From assembly GCA_013433145.1 (NCBI GenBank), contig CM024182.1, positions 4,450,501 through 4,514,500 of the forward strand: DNA of 64,000 bases, given 5' to 3'. Source of the DNA: Ascaris suum (Eukaryota > Nematoda > Chromadorea > Rhabditida > Ascarididae). A program made the translations under genes and the position numbers. Of the stretch, positions 25,001-37,071 are shown piece by piece (the stretch's first letter is position 1; every line of letters begins with the position of its first letter). The notes under the pieces are model-generated. The model was given only the letters and a program-made list of their open reading frames with translations, ran no database searches and was not told the DNA's origin.

Positions 25001-28000
25001 TGCAATTTTTTAAATTAATTCCAAAAATTGTGAGCTTAGAAGTTTAGATTTATTTGCGGAATGCGCTTCCTCGAAAGTAAAAGTATGGAATATCGTAGTA
25101 CACTAATCGATCTTATTGATTTAAAATAGTATTCTTTGTTGACAGTTTCAATATGTTTCGCGAAAATTACTTCTCTACGGAACGTTGCATTGCTCGTAAC
25201 TTTTGTCGAATTTGTTGATTACTCGGAAATTCAAAGTGATTCGTGAAATTAGATCATCCCTTTCATTTTGTTTAGACTTTTTCGTTGCTGACGAAACTTG
25301 TGAAATGGTGACTGCTGACACTTTCGAAGTTGAATGATACAATGGCGATATTACCATAGATCTCATTCTACTTCTGATGTGAGAATGCGAAAGTGAACAC
25401 AATGAAATCAATGACAGAAAATTGATGAGCACTAAAATAGTATGATATATGTAGGAAATTATACCTTACAGTTTTCAATTAGGACTTCAAAAATTTCATC
25501 ATTGATTTGGAAGTAATGAAGCGATTCCAGGTCCGAAAAATCCCTCTGCACTATTAATGGAAATACACAGTTGTAGGTAGCCTTGCTTATGAAACGAATC
25601 ACATAAATTGGACAGATGTGGGATTCTGGAATTTCGACAGATTCCGCAGTTGAGAACATAATTTTCTTATGACCTCAATTATAGTTGAGACCGTGACATG
25701 AAAGAACAGTATGAACGTAGCGACTTATTGATGTTTCTTTAGATACTCAAAGTGCATCTAACTTTCCGTTTAATGCAGTTTAATCCTAGTATGGCTTCCT
25801 TCCTTAAATACTTCACCAATGTTCCAATAGGTCCATCAATTTTGAGCTATTATTTAGCGGTACTCATAAAAATGAAATCATTTTTCTTGCAATAATGCTT
25901 TTCTCTCTTTTTTAAAAAAGCACTTCCCATATAAATGAGGATTTGTTGAAGAGATAATAAAGTATGGTAAAAGCTTTCATTATAGGATCTCATGGACATT
26001 AGGAGTTATGCTTGCTGATCCTTCAAATTTCGTTTAGACTGTATTTTATCATCACATGTGAATTTTTGGAATAGCAATAATTTAGACTTCTCGAAAAATT
26101 TCCGAAATCTTGGCGAATAATAAATTTGAGGATAAATTTCGGAGAAGATAAAATTCAGAGAAATTCAAAAATTCAGGAAAAATACGAGATAGTTTTTTTT
26201 TTACTATGAGGCCGTCTCGTATTTTAGCTGTCTTGAAATGACTGTCAGTTTGGAGTAGTGCAGCATTTTCTTAACTGTCGAAGTAAATAGTGATAAATAA
26301 GTCGCTATCAGTTTGGGAATCCTAATTACCCTCTATTTGTGCTATATATGCAATCCTACGCAAAAAACGGTTCACTGCTATATAGTATGATGCGTTGTGG
26401 ATGAAAGCATAACCGCATTACATGAATAATTAACAATTTTTGAAAGCCTGAGGCTACCATTTACTTCATTTCTTCCCATCGCTTCGATAATATATCTTGA
26501 ATACTTTTAAAATTCATAAGCGCTCTCCTATGTGCATCATGAAACCGCCGTCACTCATATTTATTCTATGTTCGAGAAGTCCAGAAATTTTAATCCTCCA
26601 CTGTTAACTTAGCTCGTCAAAAATGGCGCTTAATTTCAAATTTATTTCTAGGTTTTAGAAGGAAAAAAAAATGAAAAGATTAAACATATTCATGAAAGGA
26701 AATTTCTTTCTCATTTTATAGAATTTCTTCACTCTTATAGACTATTGAAATAAACGGCGGATGAGTTTAGTGGCACTTTAATGCAGCCGATGAATACGTT
26801 ATTGAGATAGAAACTGAAAGCGTTTCTATTCTTCTCGAATTTCTTGTGAAATCCAATCAAAAGTGAAAGGAAATTTTATTTTTATTTTTTTCAGAATCAA
26901 AGACGATTTTTCCTTTGCATTATTAAATGGAAGAATTATCGTGTAAAAGGGAAAAATTATGCTCTAGAATCGACTCATAAAGCATTTTAACAAAACTGCA
27001 ACTTGCGGAAATTAGCAAATGCAGCATTTCTAGATTTTAGTCACGAACATAACCATACGCTATATCGTAAAGAGTCGGTATTGTTTTATAAAATTGAAAT
27101 GCCCTGAAATTATCGAAGTGTTGAACAGCTTGCTAGTGGGGTAGCGCTGGACTAAAATCGCCGACCTGGCCTTCCCCCCCCCCCCCCCCCCCCCCCAACC
27201 CTACATGGTTAGGATAAGAGAAAAAAGAACATTCTGTCTCAAAATTGTCGAATTTTCCAGGGTGAAGAAACAAACTTTGGTCATTCAAATCATCAAGCTC
27301 AGCGTTAGAACCATCTTCTACCTCTTTTTCGCATCTGTCAAAGATAAGTACGCTCAGCTGTGAGAAGAAATTGAAATATAAACCTTGGAAGGTTGCAAGA
27401 ATTACTATAGCATATTTTTCAAAAAACTTTCACACCAAGTAACTTGTTCCTAGTGGAGGGATTTGAGCATAAAAATACGGCAAAAAAGAAGACAAAAAAA
27501 TCAAAAAAGCAAAACGAAACAATATGAGGATAGTTGTTCAAATATTATGATTTCAAAAACCACTTTTCCTTAGTATATTATCCATTAAGAATGCAATACC
27601 TGTTCATCTTTAAGGTAGCCGCTTTTGCAGAATATCGAAATTCTAGCGTTCGGTTGTCAATTTCAATGTAAGGTATGAAGAGGTTTGCAAATGAAGAATA
27701 ACGAAGTCAAGGTTAAGCTCTCATGTCAACAATAACAAAGGTTCATCACGTAATGAAAGTGGGACCTTGTTTGGCCCTTATGCCATTGATCCTCTTCGTT
27801 ATTTATGCGTCTTTGCATAAATAATCGCACAGAATTTCTTTTATGTACAAACCTTTTCAACGTTCGGGAACACCGATTTGAACGCAACATACATATGCAT
27901 ACGCTCGATTGTCACTGCGTCGATTGTCACAATACGTTCACTAACGATCGATTGATCGTACCTGGAGCTGTTCTTCGTTTGAACTATTAGCTCCTGAAAT

Positions 28001-31000
28001 CGTATCATATGATTAGCTAATTTTCTTCATTTCATCGTTATTGAACGACGCAGTGATTTACTTCCTATATATCTATCCGCCGGGTAACTATGGAAAAAAG
28101 CATGAAGAAGGGACAAAGTTGGCAGGCAATGGTATATGTTTACAACCTATTCAATAAAACGACCCAGTATTGTCGGAGAAGAACAGATTTGAAAGTGGAA
28201 AGCAACATCAAAAGAAGGACAATCGGGATTATTGAGAAAGATGTGAAAATAAAATTGAGAAATGATCATGAAATCGCGCTAAAAAAGTCTAATCGCGCCT
28301 GACAAACCATGAACTACTGCACTGTCCTATGGTAGTGGTCTGCCAACTCGGTTGTTATAACTTTTGGCTTCTATGAAAACAAGAAGAGGACTGCACTGAA
28401 AATATTGCACCTCATAGTATGCAAAATTTCGGTGGAGTCAATGAAAGAAACTTCTGCTTGAAATGTAATAGATTCTTTCACGTTTTATGGAGTAGGCAAC
28501 CTTCGTTGAGTAGCTGTTCGAAACGTTTTACCTGCACTATAAAAAACAGTTTGTGTGCAGTAAACTCAGGTCAATATGGACCATGTAACCAATGGTTTAA
28601 ACCTTGGATATTTTCAAGAAATAATACTGTTTTCAAATTCAGCATTTTAGCATCAGTAGAAGCACCTAAATCTGAGTGCTATATTGCAGTATGATGGGCG
28701 GTGTTTGTGAGAAAAAACCTCTGAAACTGAACACCTAAAATAAACCGTCATTAATCTTCAACAAATAAGTTGATGAAGAGGCATATCGAGGCGATTGAAA
28801 CGATACATTTTTTTTCTTGCATTTCGCTCATTTAATCAAATAGTTTCATATTTTAGCATCAAATAATAGAACATTTAGAACCGCTCTTTTATATTTTAAA
28901 CTGTCCGATCGCTCGAACAAATCCTCGATAGAAAGTTTGTCTTTATATATTCCACGTGGAGTGGAATGAAAAATAGACGGGCTAAAAATGCGCAGAAACT
29001 CTTACACCTTTAAATTTTTATCACTCACTTGGAAGTTCATAATGACTGAGAAAGGTGACAAATAACGTCACCCTTTGGTACAAAATACACCTTCAAGCTG
29101 TACATATGCCTACTGGAAAACGCTGACTGTACCTATTGATTTTAGCTTCAATAGTGCATTCTCGAGTTGAACCTATCGGGTAGACAAACAATGATATATA
29201 TGTAAGCAGAGGCATGATGTTTCATAACGATTGGCAAATTAAATTTGCAAGAATGCATCAGCAGTGATAAAATCTAGAATTCGGTGGAGCCGGTAGAGAT
29301 GCCGCAGTTGTCGGCAGTCTTTGCAACTTCGAAAGTGTTCAAAATCTTTGAATAGGTGAGATTATATGAGCATTGTTGAGTGCTGATTTCAGACTGCCTC
29401 TTCGGCTGCAGTTAATGTTTGCGAGTGGAACACCATGAAATAGAAGTTTATAAAATTGCTCCCATCCCTCTGAGATCAGATATTCTTATGAACGTGACAG
29501 GTTTAGCCAAAATCGAGCCAATTATTGACACCGCCATTCCTGCTTTGGAAGAGACAATCCAATTTCAGCTCTACCTTAAGCTCGAACATTGTTATCAGCT
29601 TGTTGGCTTGAGCAGCTTTCATATATGACGTGTTAGATGGGTGCCAATTGCTCAAGAGCGCTTCGAGTGACTACATAGTGGTGTCATTTAGCATGAGCAA
29701 TAAATCTTTTAGACGTAGATGAGCGATTCCCCATGGATATATCCTCAAGTAAAGAAAAAAGACACGCCTAGCGTGAACGTTCGCATCGTCACGCACTAGC
29801 AATATAGTGCTGCTTAGAGAACGTTTGAAAAGATTGAATACTGAAAGAATTCATTGAGTGTTCAATCCACAAAAACTCTGAGGTAATACAATCCCATTCG
29901 AGATCTTCATTATTCTTTTGAAGCTCTAAATTGACTCCTTCAAAGGGATCTTAATTCAAAAGTTTTCCATTATGAATAAGAGTTCTTTATTACGTAATAA
30001 ATTGTTTTGTTCCTTATTCTCTTCGGTAAATTATTAGCTTCGTCCAAATTATAGAGAAAAAAGAGCTTTAATAAGCAGTGGAAAAGTTGACAAATTAAGA
30101 TGCTTTCTGCTTCGACCGGATTGATATCTGGAAGTTATTTGTGAGCTATACGAATCGCCAGCAATGTGAGACGTTCTCCCAGAAGCACAACTTGAGTATA
30201 AATTAGACACTAAAATATTATTGCCTTTCGGAGTTATAAATGAAATATTCTTATGCGGTTGCTATTTCACACAATTTTGCAATTGCTTATTAATGCATAT
30301 AATATTTAAAGAAATAAATCAATTTTCAATTAAGCAAATTAAAGACAATTACCTGTTTTGTAGCTAAATCTTTCGATGAGTTGTCAGCGAAGAAAAGCCG
30401 ATATAATATTCGAATTGCAAACCAAGTATTTGGTGTTAATCCATCAAATGAGAACAACTGAAATACTCATCAAATTGAAACAGCTATCTTGAAAGAGCTG
30501 TCGGTCTTTTCTTTTCGAAATTCGGCCTAAAAAATTCAGCCTTTTCAAAATTCAGCTTGTAAACCAAACATATTGAGCTTTTATTGAGGATTATTCAAGT
30601 CGCACATGTAACTGTACTAATTCCCTCCTACCTTTTATGCAGCAAATCCAAAATTACATTCAGAACACCGCCGATACTTCTCCTGAAGGAAACATGCCAC
30701 TCCTTTTTTAAAAATCAAACGTTTTCTTTTCATAAACGCGATAATGCATATAGAATTTTAACCTACAATAACAAATGGTTATTCTGAGGCGTCCCATAGG
30801 AGCCTTTGTTAATCCATATATAAATCAACATGTCAATATCTGATGTTACAAAACTTTTTTGCGGCACAATTATGGAAGTTTTTCATTTATAGTTTCTTGC
30901 ATGTAACTTCTTCTGTCAAAGCGAAGCAACTTTTAGGCTGACTCAGAGTTCAGGTTAACATGCTGTCAAAATATGATGAGCATTTTTTTGGCAAGCAGTG

Positions 31001-34000
31001 GAAGCAGTCTTCGCGGATGGCTTCGAATCTGCTACCTTCCACTAATTGGATAGATGTTCTAGCACTGAACTACTGCGGACGCTTCCATTCCACCTTTTCA
31101 TTATTTCTTCGTACCCTACACAATAAAAGGGTCAATGAAAGAGGAATGGTTCGCAGCGGTTCAGTGATATAGTATCTACCCAGTAAGTGGATGGTCATAG
31201 GTTTTAATCTCTCTGTGGTCAGTTCTCCACTGGTCATGAAACAATGCACATATATTCCACTATGAGTACAATATACTAATCTTCAAATGACCTCTGCTTA
31301 AACCTCCCTCCCCTCCACATCTGTTTCATCTCAAACAGGCATCCCAAGGCCAGACACTTGATTCGTGATATTTCTCCTAGTTCAGTCGATCCTTGCTTTT
31401 TGGCTTAGTGAAAATCTCCTGGTACACTAAGATCCGAATTCTAGAACCAATTCTTCAACGGCACTTTGGGCACATTGGTCCTGTAGCTTCCCTTTTAGCA
31501 TTATATGTAAAGGTTCTCGTCGCCTCGTTAAATCTTTCAACGGAACGTTGCAATCGGATGCGAAACAAAGAGTGTTCAACAGTAATTATGATTGATTGCA
31601 CATTTGAATGCGACAATTCGTGTCGATGTTGCTATATAATCCAAACAAATTGGATGGAACGACACATCGCTTAGCGTCGATTCAAATCGCGTTACACTAC
31701 TACAAACACCCACACATCCCACGAACGCTTTTATTCGTTCGTTGACTTGTACTTGCTATTACACCTGACAATGAACAGAAAATAGCACTCTTTAAATATT
31801 GCAAGACTTACCTCTGAATGAGAAATGTTGGGCCAATTCTAACTTCAAGTTAGTTTGAGAAACGGGAGAATGTTCATCATTTGGATGAGCTGAACCCTCT
31901 CACTCCCTCCTTCCCACCCTCCACCCACTCCCCCCCCCCCCTTCCACCGAAAAGTTGAATATGGATGAATGACACTGATCGCTTATCATATCATACAAAA
32001 TCATAAGTAGACTGGACAAGGAATTAAGACAGCTTCCTGTGCTTCAACGATCATTCAGGAACAGAGTATGTGGGAAATTTTTTGAATAAAATTTCCTCTT
32101 TCAGTTTTCCGTTCACATGAACAGACCTGATCACTGCGTGAAGCCGATAATTCAGTTTGTCGAAATGGAATGCGATGATCCAAATCAAATATATGCACAA
32201 CCATTTCGAATTTACTTACATTCACTGCTTTCACCATATGGATTACCACAGAATTCATCGAAACCGATATCACCTAAACAATATACTATTTATTCTTATA
32301 CAACAGATCGGGGAGAAAATGCTTCTTTACCTATCGGTTTGGAACTATAGCCCCCCCCCCCCCCCACCTCCGCCTCCCATACACACGAACATAAAAGTGA
32401 TTAATTCTTCATGGCTGTCATACCACTATGAAAGTTAAATTTGGTCCTAATTCCAACTTTTCAACATTATTTGGTAATTAACGCTGATGCACCGGACACG
32501 TATATAAAAGATAGGTTCAGGAGTAACATATGGAATTGAAGATGTCGATCTAGAGAGGAAAGGTAGTTCCTATGAGAGCAGTTCACTCCCACACACTGAA
32601 TTAGCCATTAAGGAGAGATTCACCAACGGGAAATTTTTGAAAAATACGCGCACAGATAGGCATTTTAGCGGTAACTGAAAATCGCGCTAAAATGAACACA
32701 GAATACTCGAAAGGTCTCCTTTTCAACTGTAAATTGGGTAAATGAACTCCACGAGCGTCACGATGTGGCACGAATCAGAAAATAAATAAAGAAAATAAAT
32801 GAACAGTAATGATCGAGTAAGTTAGTAAATAAATAAAAAACCTTCACTTATAGATGAATAAAAGAACTAAAAAATATCAAAAAGACAAAAAATGAAGTAA
32901 AGGTATGATATGCATGTGAGCTTATATCACTGTAAATCGCATTTGCTATCTATCTTCCTTCAAATGCGCCTTATTTAATAGCGTTGAGAATATTTATGTG
33001 AGATGCATGAATATTATTGCATATAAATATATTCTCAATCATTGTTTGCATTCAAATTTCCCGCCAAAAAATTCCATTAATTTTTTTCACAATCAAAGTT
33101 TTTATTGCTTCGAGGAATAAGTTGAGTGCGATGTCAAAAAAGATCGCTTCAGTCATTAATCATTTGGCGAACGTTCGCCCTAACCGAAGCATAATGTCAT
33201 ATCATTTTCAAGAGATTTTTTTTCAATCATTTTTAACGCGAAAATAGCAAAATATAAGTAAAAGAGAGGAGAAAAATGCTTTCGGATTTTTTTATGATTA
33301 TATAAATATGAAGTAACTTGATCAATTAATCCTTTTAATAAACGTATTTTAAAATTATTGCTGAAAAAATGGCAACTATGGAAAAAAAAACGAAGAAACA
33401 CTTAATTATTCATCTTTTTTTTTACTCTACCAAGAGTAGTTATGGAATCATATTAGATATAATATATTCTGAGGTGATAATCAATGAACGTGTTTAAAGA
33501 CGACGCAGAAACGCGCACATAGACTTCGCACTTCGCTGATTCAAACATATAAAGTGGTATACGCTCAAAAAAATGTTGAAATTAAAAAGCTTCTCGAATT
33601 AAAATATATTTCTCTTAAATGCTATCTTCATAAAGCGACTAAAAGCCATTATTATTGATGATATGGATAAAAATCATCCTTCAAAAAGCACTTTAGATCA
33701 TTACATTCAAGTGAGGAATGTTTTTCAGCTCAAAATTTTTTTTTCTTTGATCTTTGAGCAATTTCCACCCATTGTAACGTTTATCGCTTACTAAAGAAGT
33801 TAATTGAAAACCCCTTTAAAGGTTAATTAATGGTTCAACGTTAAAAATAGGTGTAAATGCAAAGGTTGCTGTGAGGCGGAACTGAGATCTAATAAAAATA
33901 TAAATCATAATGAAAAGGAAATTTTCATATTGTTTCTAGTGTTGAATTGATTGCGGTCTCGCAGTTTCGCTATTTCCAACGTCGGTAATGAAAAGCTTTT

Positions 34001-36881
34001 CAATGGCTAACGCGTTAAATGAAAACTGCATTTCCAATTAGTTTATTCGGCCTAAACTGCCTTCGCTTGTTTTCTATTTGAATCTTTTTATGCCATCTCA
34101 CAGACCATCACAAATGTCTCTCAATAACGTTTTCTTCAGCATCACTTGGGACTAGTGGATATCTCTCTAACATTTTCGGTCTTCTGTCCTTTAGGGGCCA
34201 AAACTCGTCCCCCACCTTCAACACTGCCTTCGATGAGATCAACTAATAGAAGTAAGGCATCCTATTTCCGGTTTTCATGGGTAACAATGAAGTGAATGAG
34301 ATTGTTAGATAAATGATCTTTGTCTATACATTCGTGAAATTTATGGATTCTCCTTTGATTGCTTCATGATGAGACAAGATTGAAGAGGCGAATCATCTGT
34401 GATATACCGATATTGGGCAATGAGGAGTTTTTTCTTGAGGAAATAAATATAGTTGAACGGTTATTCGCTTGTAATGGATCATCATTATTTGTGTAGTTTT
34501 TTAGAATTTATAGATAATGTCAAAAAAACCTTTTTCCACAATTATCTCGCTATAAACAAAGAAGACTCATTATCCAATAATTCCCCACTCTTCTCTCCCC
34601 TTTAGAGTCTATTCTAATTCATTCCCGACCATAAGATGCGTCTATAATTGATAGACGATTTTGTGGAAAATGCATTGCTTAGTTGTGCGACAATATTTAA
34701 AAGAATCGGATTGATGCAATAAGTGAACGATAATAAATTAAGTCAAGAAATGGGAGGAGGAATGAGGAGGAAAGAAGGAATCAATGAGTACCCATGATCC
34801 TTCTAGCAAAATCACTGAGGGATTAAGATTAAAGAAAATGTCATCAAAAGCAAGGCACTAATACCTGACCACAATCGAAATAATGCAGATAAAGAACACT
34901 TCCTTATGCGGTTTTCTTCATCGTGATAGTAATATGTGGAAATGTATTTCAGAGCAAAAACCTCCTCTTATTATCCAATTGCTTAAAGGGAACGAACATT
35001 TTCATTGGGTCACTATTTCATATTATTCTTTTCTGGCTCTATCACGAGGAAAAATCTTCAGTCTTTAATTAATTTTTTCATTCATTCATTTTATTCATTC
35101 ATCGTGAAAATTGAATTGAAAATTTATTCGACACTGTGTAATCCAATGGAATTAGGCGTATTGCCAAGAATTTTCATTGCTAAAGTGTTCAAAAAAATGG
35201 CCGTTAAGAAAGAAGGGGTGGTCATTTTCGTTGGCCCGGTTCGTTGTGTCCCATAACGACAGCCACTTCAGTGACATATAAAGATTTCTATTTTTTTTTC
35301 TTTTTTTTGTTAGTGAGTTCGTCAATAAATGTATGTCGCATCAGTGATATTCAAAGAAACACTATTTTGTTCAAAGAGCAAATTCGTCATCTTCCTTTGA
35401 GCAGCATAGAACAACACTGCACGCAATGCGCCATTAATTAATAATGAATTGTCGAACAATGGTGAAATACATTTGCAACGAAATACATTCTTATAAGCTA
35501 AATGACTTTGATAAATTCTTTTGATTGACTTTTTGATGAAGGCTGATAAAAAGATAAAGTTTAGCAGCTCAGCTATCAACAATGATTCAATGATATTTAA
35601 ATTTATTGATAAAAAAGATACGACTCTAGAATGCGTTATTAAGCATTATTGAGAAACATCCTCAATTAACGACCTATCTGAAGATACATTTGAGTACCAA
35701 AATATCAAACGACTGATAGCTAACTTCTCCTCAAAGGGAATGAAAAATAGATATGACATCTAATAAAGACACAGGGAAAAAGTGGGCGAGGCCGGATGAG
35801 AAGAGAGGGTGGTAGGGAAAGATGTGGTCAAGGCATCGTAGATAATCTTTTAGACGGAAGTACTTCAATGCTAGAATCGCTTCAAAGTTTGATATATTTT
35901 TCACTTATATATTTTATAGTCCAGATTTCTATCATACAAGTATTTCATTGTTTATAATTTAGTAAATTTAGTAAACATTTTGAATTTTTTCCTTACAGAA
36001 TTTCAGAACATGTCATCGTCTTATATTTGTATAAACACTGACAAAAGAATTCTTAATAGGTGAATTGTTCGAAAGAAATCGTTAATGATGCATGATGTTT
36101 AAGCCTTTAACACCTCATATTTATCTTTAACTAATGAACATCTCATTTAACAGAAAATAGGAATATGTCGGATTTGAATTCATAAAAAGGTTGGAGACAT
36201 CTTTTGTAGAGAACATTTCACCCTCGATAAATATGCATCATATTGTATAATTAGCATAAGAATCAGTGGACGCTCATCGAAGATCAATTTCTTTTCAATA
36301 AAAACACACGGCTTCATATTTAAATATATTACGATTCATCTCATTTCTGAACGAAATATATTGCCATAATTTTCTATTCAGTAAGCTCACACGCTTATTC
36401 CCATCAGTGAAAAATGATATTGAAGGGAAAATCGTTTCATATTGTTGAAAGATATACTCATTTTAAATATTTATCAAAGTGACGAGAAAAAAAAAACTCG
36501 ATATTTGAGAGGATATCGATGGCGAGAGGAATAGGGAATAAAATGTTCTTTTTGCATCTATCGACTACATAAATTATTCGCTTTTTATTCCAATCTGGTC
36601 ATAAAAAAATATTATTAAAAATTCAAAAATCTTTCTCATTCAATTTATACACTGTAATATAGCGTGAAATTTAAATGCTGTAGTTTATTTTGAAATATTT
36701 TTCGAGTCATTTTTCAAAGTCTAAGAATTAGCACCTAATTTAAAAGTATAAACTATGAAAAACAATTAAAATTTATAAAGAAAAAAGTCTTTAACAATCA
36801 TTGAAAATATACCTCAAATTTGGCGATAGCGTTCGTATCGATGACAAATACATATAAGACCAAAGCCAAAGCCAACAACAT
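22039..36881 (-). CDS. Gene Y: uncharacterised secreted or surface-anchored protein, nine exons
   Basis: Minus-strand exons, high to low: 36881-36813, 32726-32624, 32273-32220, 31889-31812, 31764-31727, 30457-30353, 28395-28362, 25625-25465, 22398-22039. Phases agree at every junction and the total is 333 residues. Exon 1 encodes a signal-peptide-like start (MLLALALVLYVFVIDTNA). Exon 6 reads FSFDGLTPNTWFAIRI, similar to the strand-turn of a fibronectin-III-like fold. Cysteines are scattered (FCGN, HICP, KCSTLC, RERC), and NVT in the last exon is a potential glycosylation site. The last about 20 residues are hydrophobic up to the stop, like a GPI-attachment signal or tail anchor. Best junctions: the 47-nt intron 31811-31765, donor GTAAGTA after 32220, and acceptors before 22398 and 30457. 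Weak donors: after 31727 and 28362. Two out-of-frame upstream ATGs lie in the leader. I do not recognise the family. Confidence 0.5.
23150..23433. repeat. AAAT/AAAC-type degenerate tetranucleotide array
   Basis: Runs of AAATAAATAAAC and relatives (AAATGAAT, AAGTAAAT) continue with interruptions in the last intron of gene Y. The complementary TTTATTTATTTG type appears at 37918-37998. Confidence 0.85.
27174..27196. repeat. Poly-C run of 23
   Basis: Uninterrupted C homopolymer in strongly AT-rich surroundings, within the gene Y intron between exons 28395-28362 and 25625-25465. Confidence 0.95.
31008..31082 (-). repeat. tRNA-like fossil (possible SINE), minus strand
   Basis: Read on the minus strand, it has an A-box-like TAGTTCAGTGCTAGAAC and, about 35 nt on, a B-box-like CAGATTCGAAGCC. 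The ends do not pair into an acceptor stem, so it is not a working tRNA gene. It may be a tRNA-derived short interspersed element. Confidence 0.3.
31148..31215 (+). repeat. tRNA-like fossil, plus strand
   Basis: An A-box-like GCGGTTCAGTGATATAGTA is followed by a B-box-like CATAGGTTTTAATCTC. It lies next to, and opposite in direction to, the one at 31008-31082, as expected of scattered tRNA-derived repeats. Confidence 0.28.
32351..32365. repeat. Poly-C run of 15
   Basis: C homopolymer in the gene Y intron between exons 32726-32624 and 32273-32220. Confidence 0.95.
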
Positions 36882-36956
36882 GTCGACATACCCTCATTCT
36901 TTGCCTGTCGCACACTTTACTTTTTTGCTATTATCCATTATAATTTCTGAAATAAA
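36882..36956 (-). promoter_or_regulatory. Acceptor (possible SL2 site) and leader of gene Y
   Basis: On the minus strand a strong ATTTATTTCAG acceptor ends at 36947, 125 nt after the stop of gene X and 65 nt before the gene Y ATG. Downstream genes of nematode operons show about this spacing. The leader carries an upstream ATG at about 36938 with a 14-codon frame, and another out-of-frame ATG at about 36887. Confidence 0.45.
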
Positions 36957-37071
36957 TGCTTAAATTCATTTCAGAAAATCTTATCGAGCACTAAAGAATC
37001 TTCCCAATAAGGCGTTGTCTTGCGACGACGGAATTGCGTGTGAAGATTGGAAGAATTACATGTGCTAGTCG

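Noticed and set aside
27603..27710. Minus frame before a GTATTG donor (contains IPYIEIDNRTLEFRYS)
   Set aside because: A stop precedes it and no credible acceptor lies between the stop and the frame; it also does not fit gene Y phases.
29416..29628. Plus frame with protein-like composition
   Set aside because: No acceptor in phase and no neighbouring exons; it lies inside a gene Y intron on the other strand.
30616..30690. Minus exon-like segment with acceptor CCTTCAG and donor GTAGGA
   Set aside because: Its only open phase does not match either adjacent gene Y exon.
32105..32348. 81-codon plus-strand frame after a TTTCAG acceptor, looking protein-like
   Set aside because: It is antisense to a gene Y exon (32220-32273) that has strong splice sites and fits neighbours in phase. 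No plus-strand partner exons were found.
36972..37068. Plus-strand frame after ATTTCAG ending in a Cys-rich tail (SCDDGIACEDWKNYMC)
   Set aside because: It lies in the gap between minus-strand genes X and Y and has no upstream exon in phase; probably chance.
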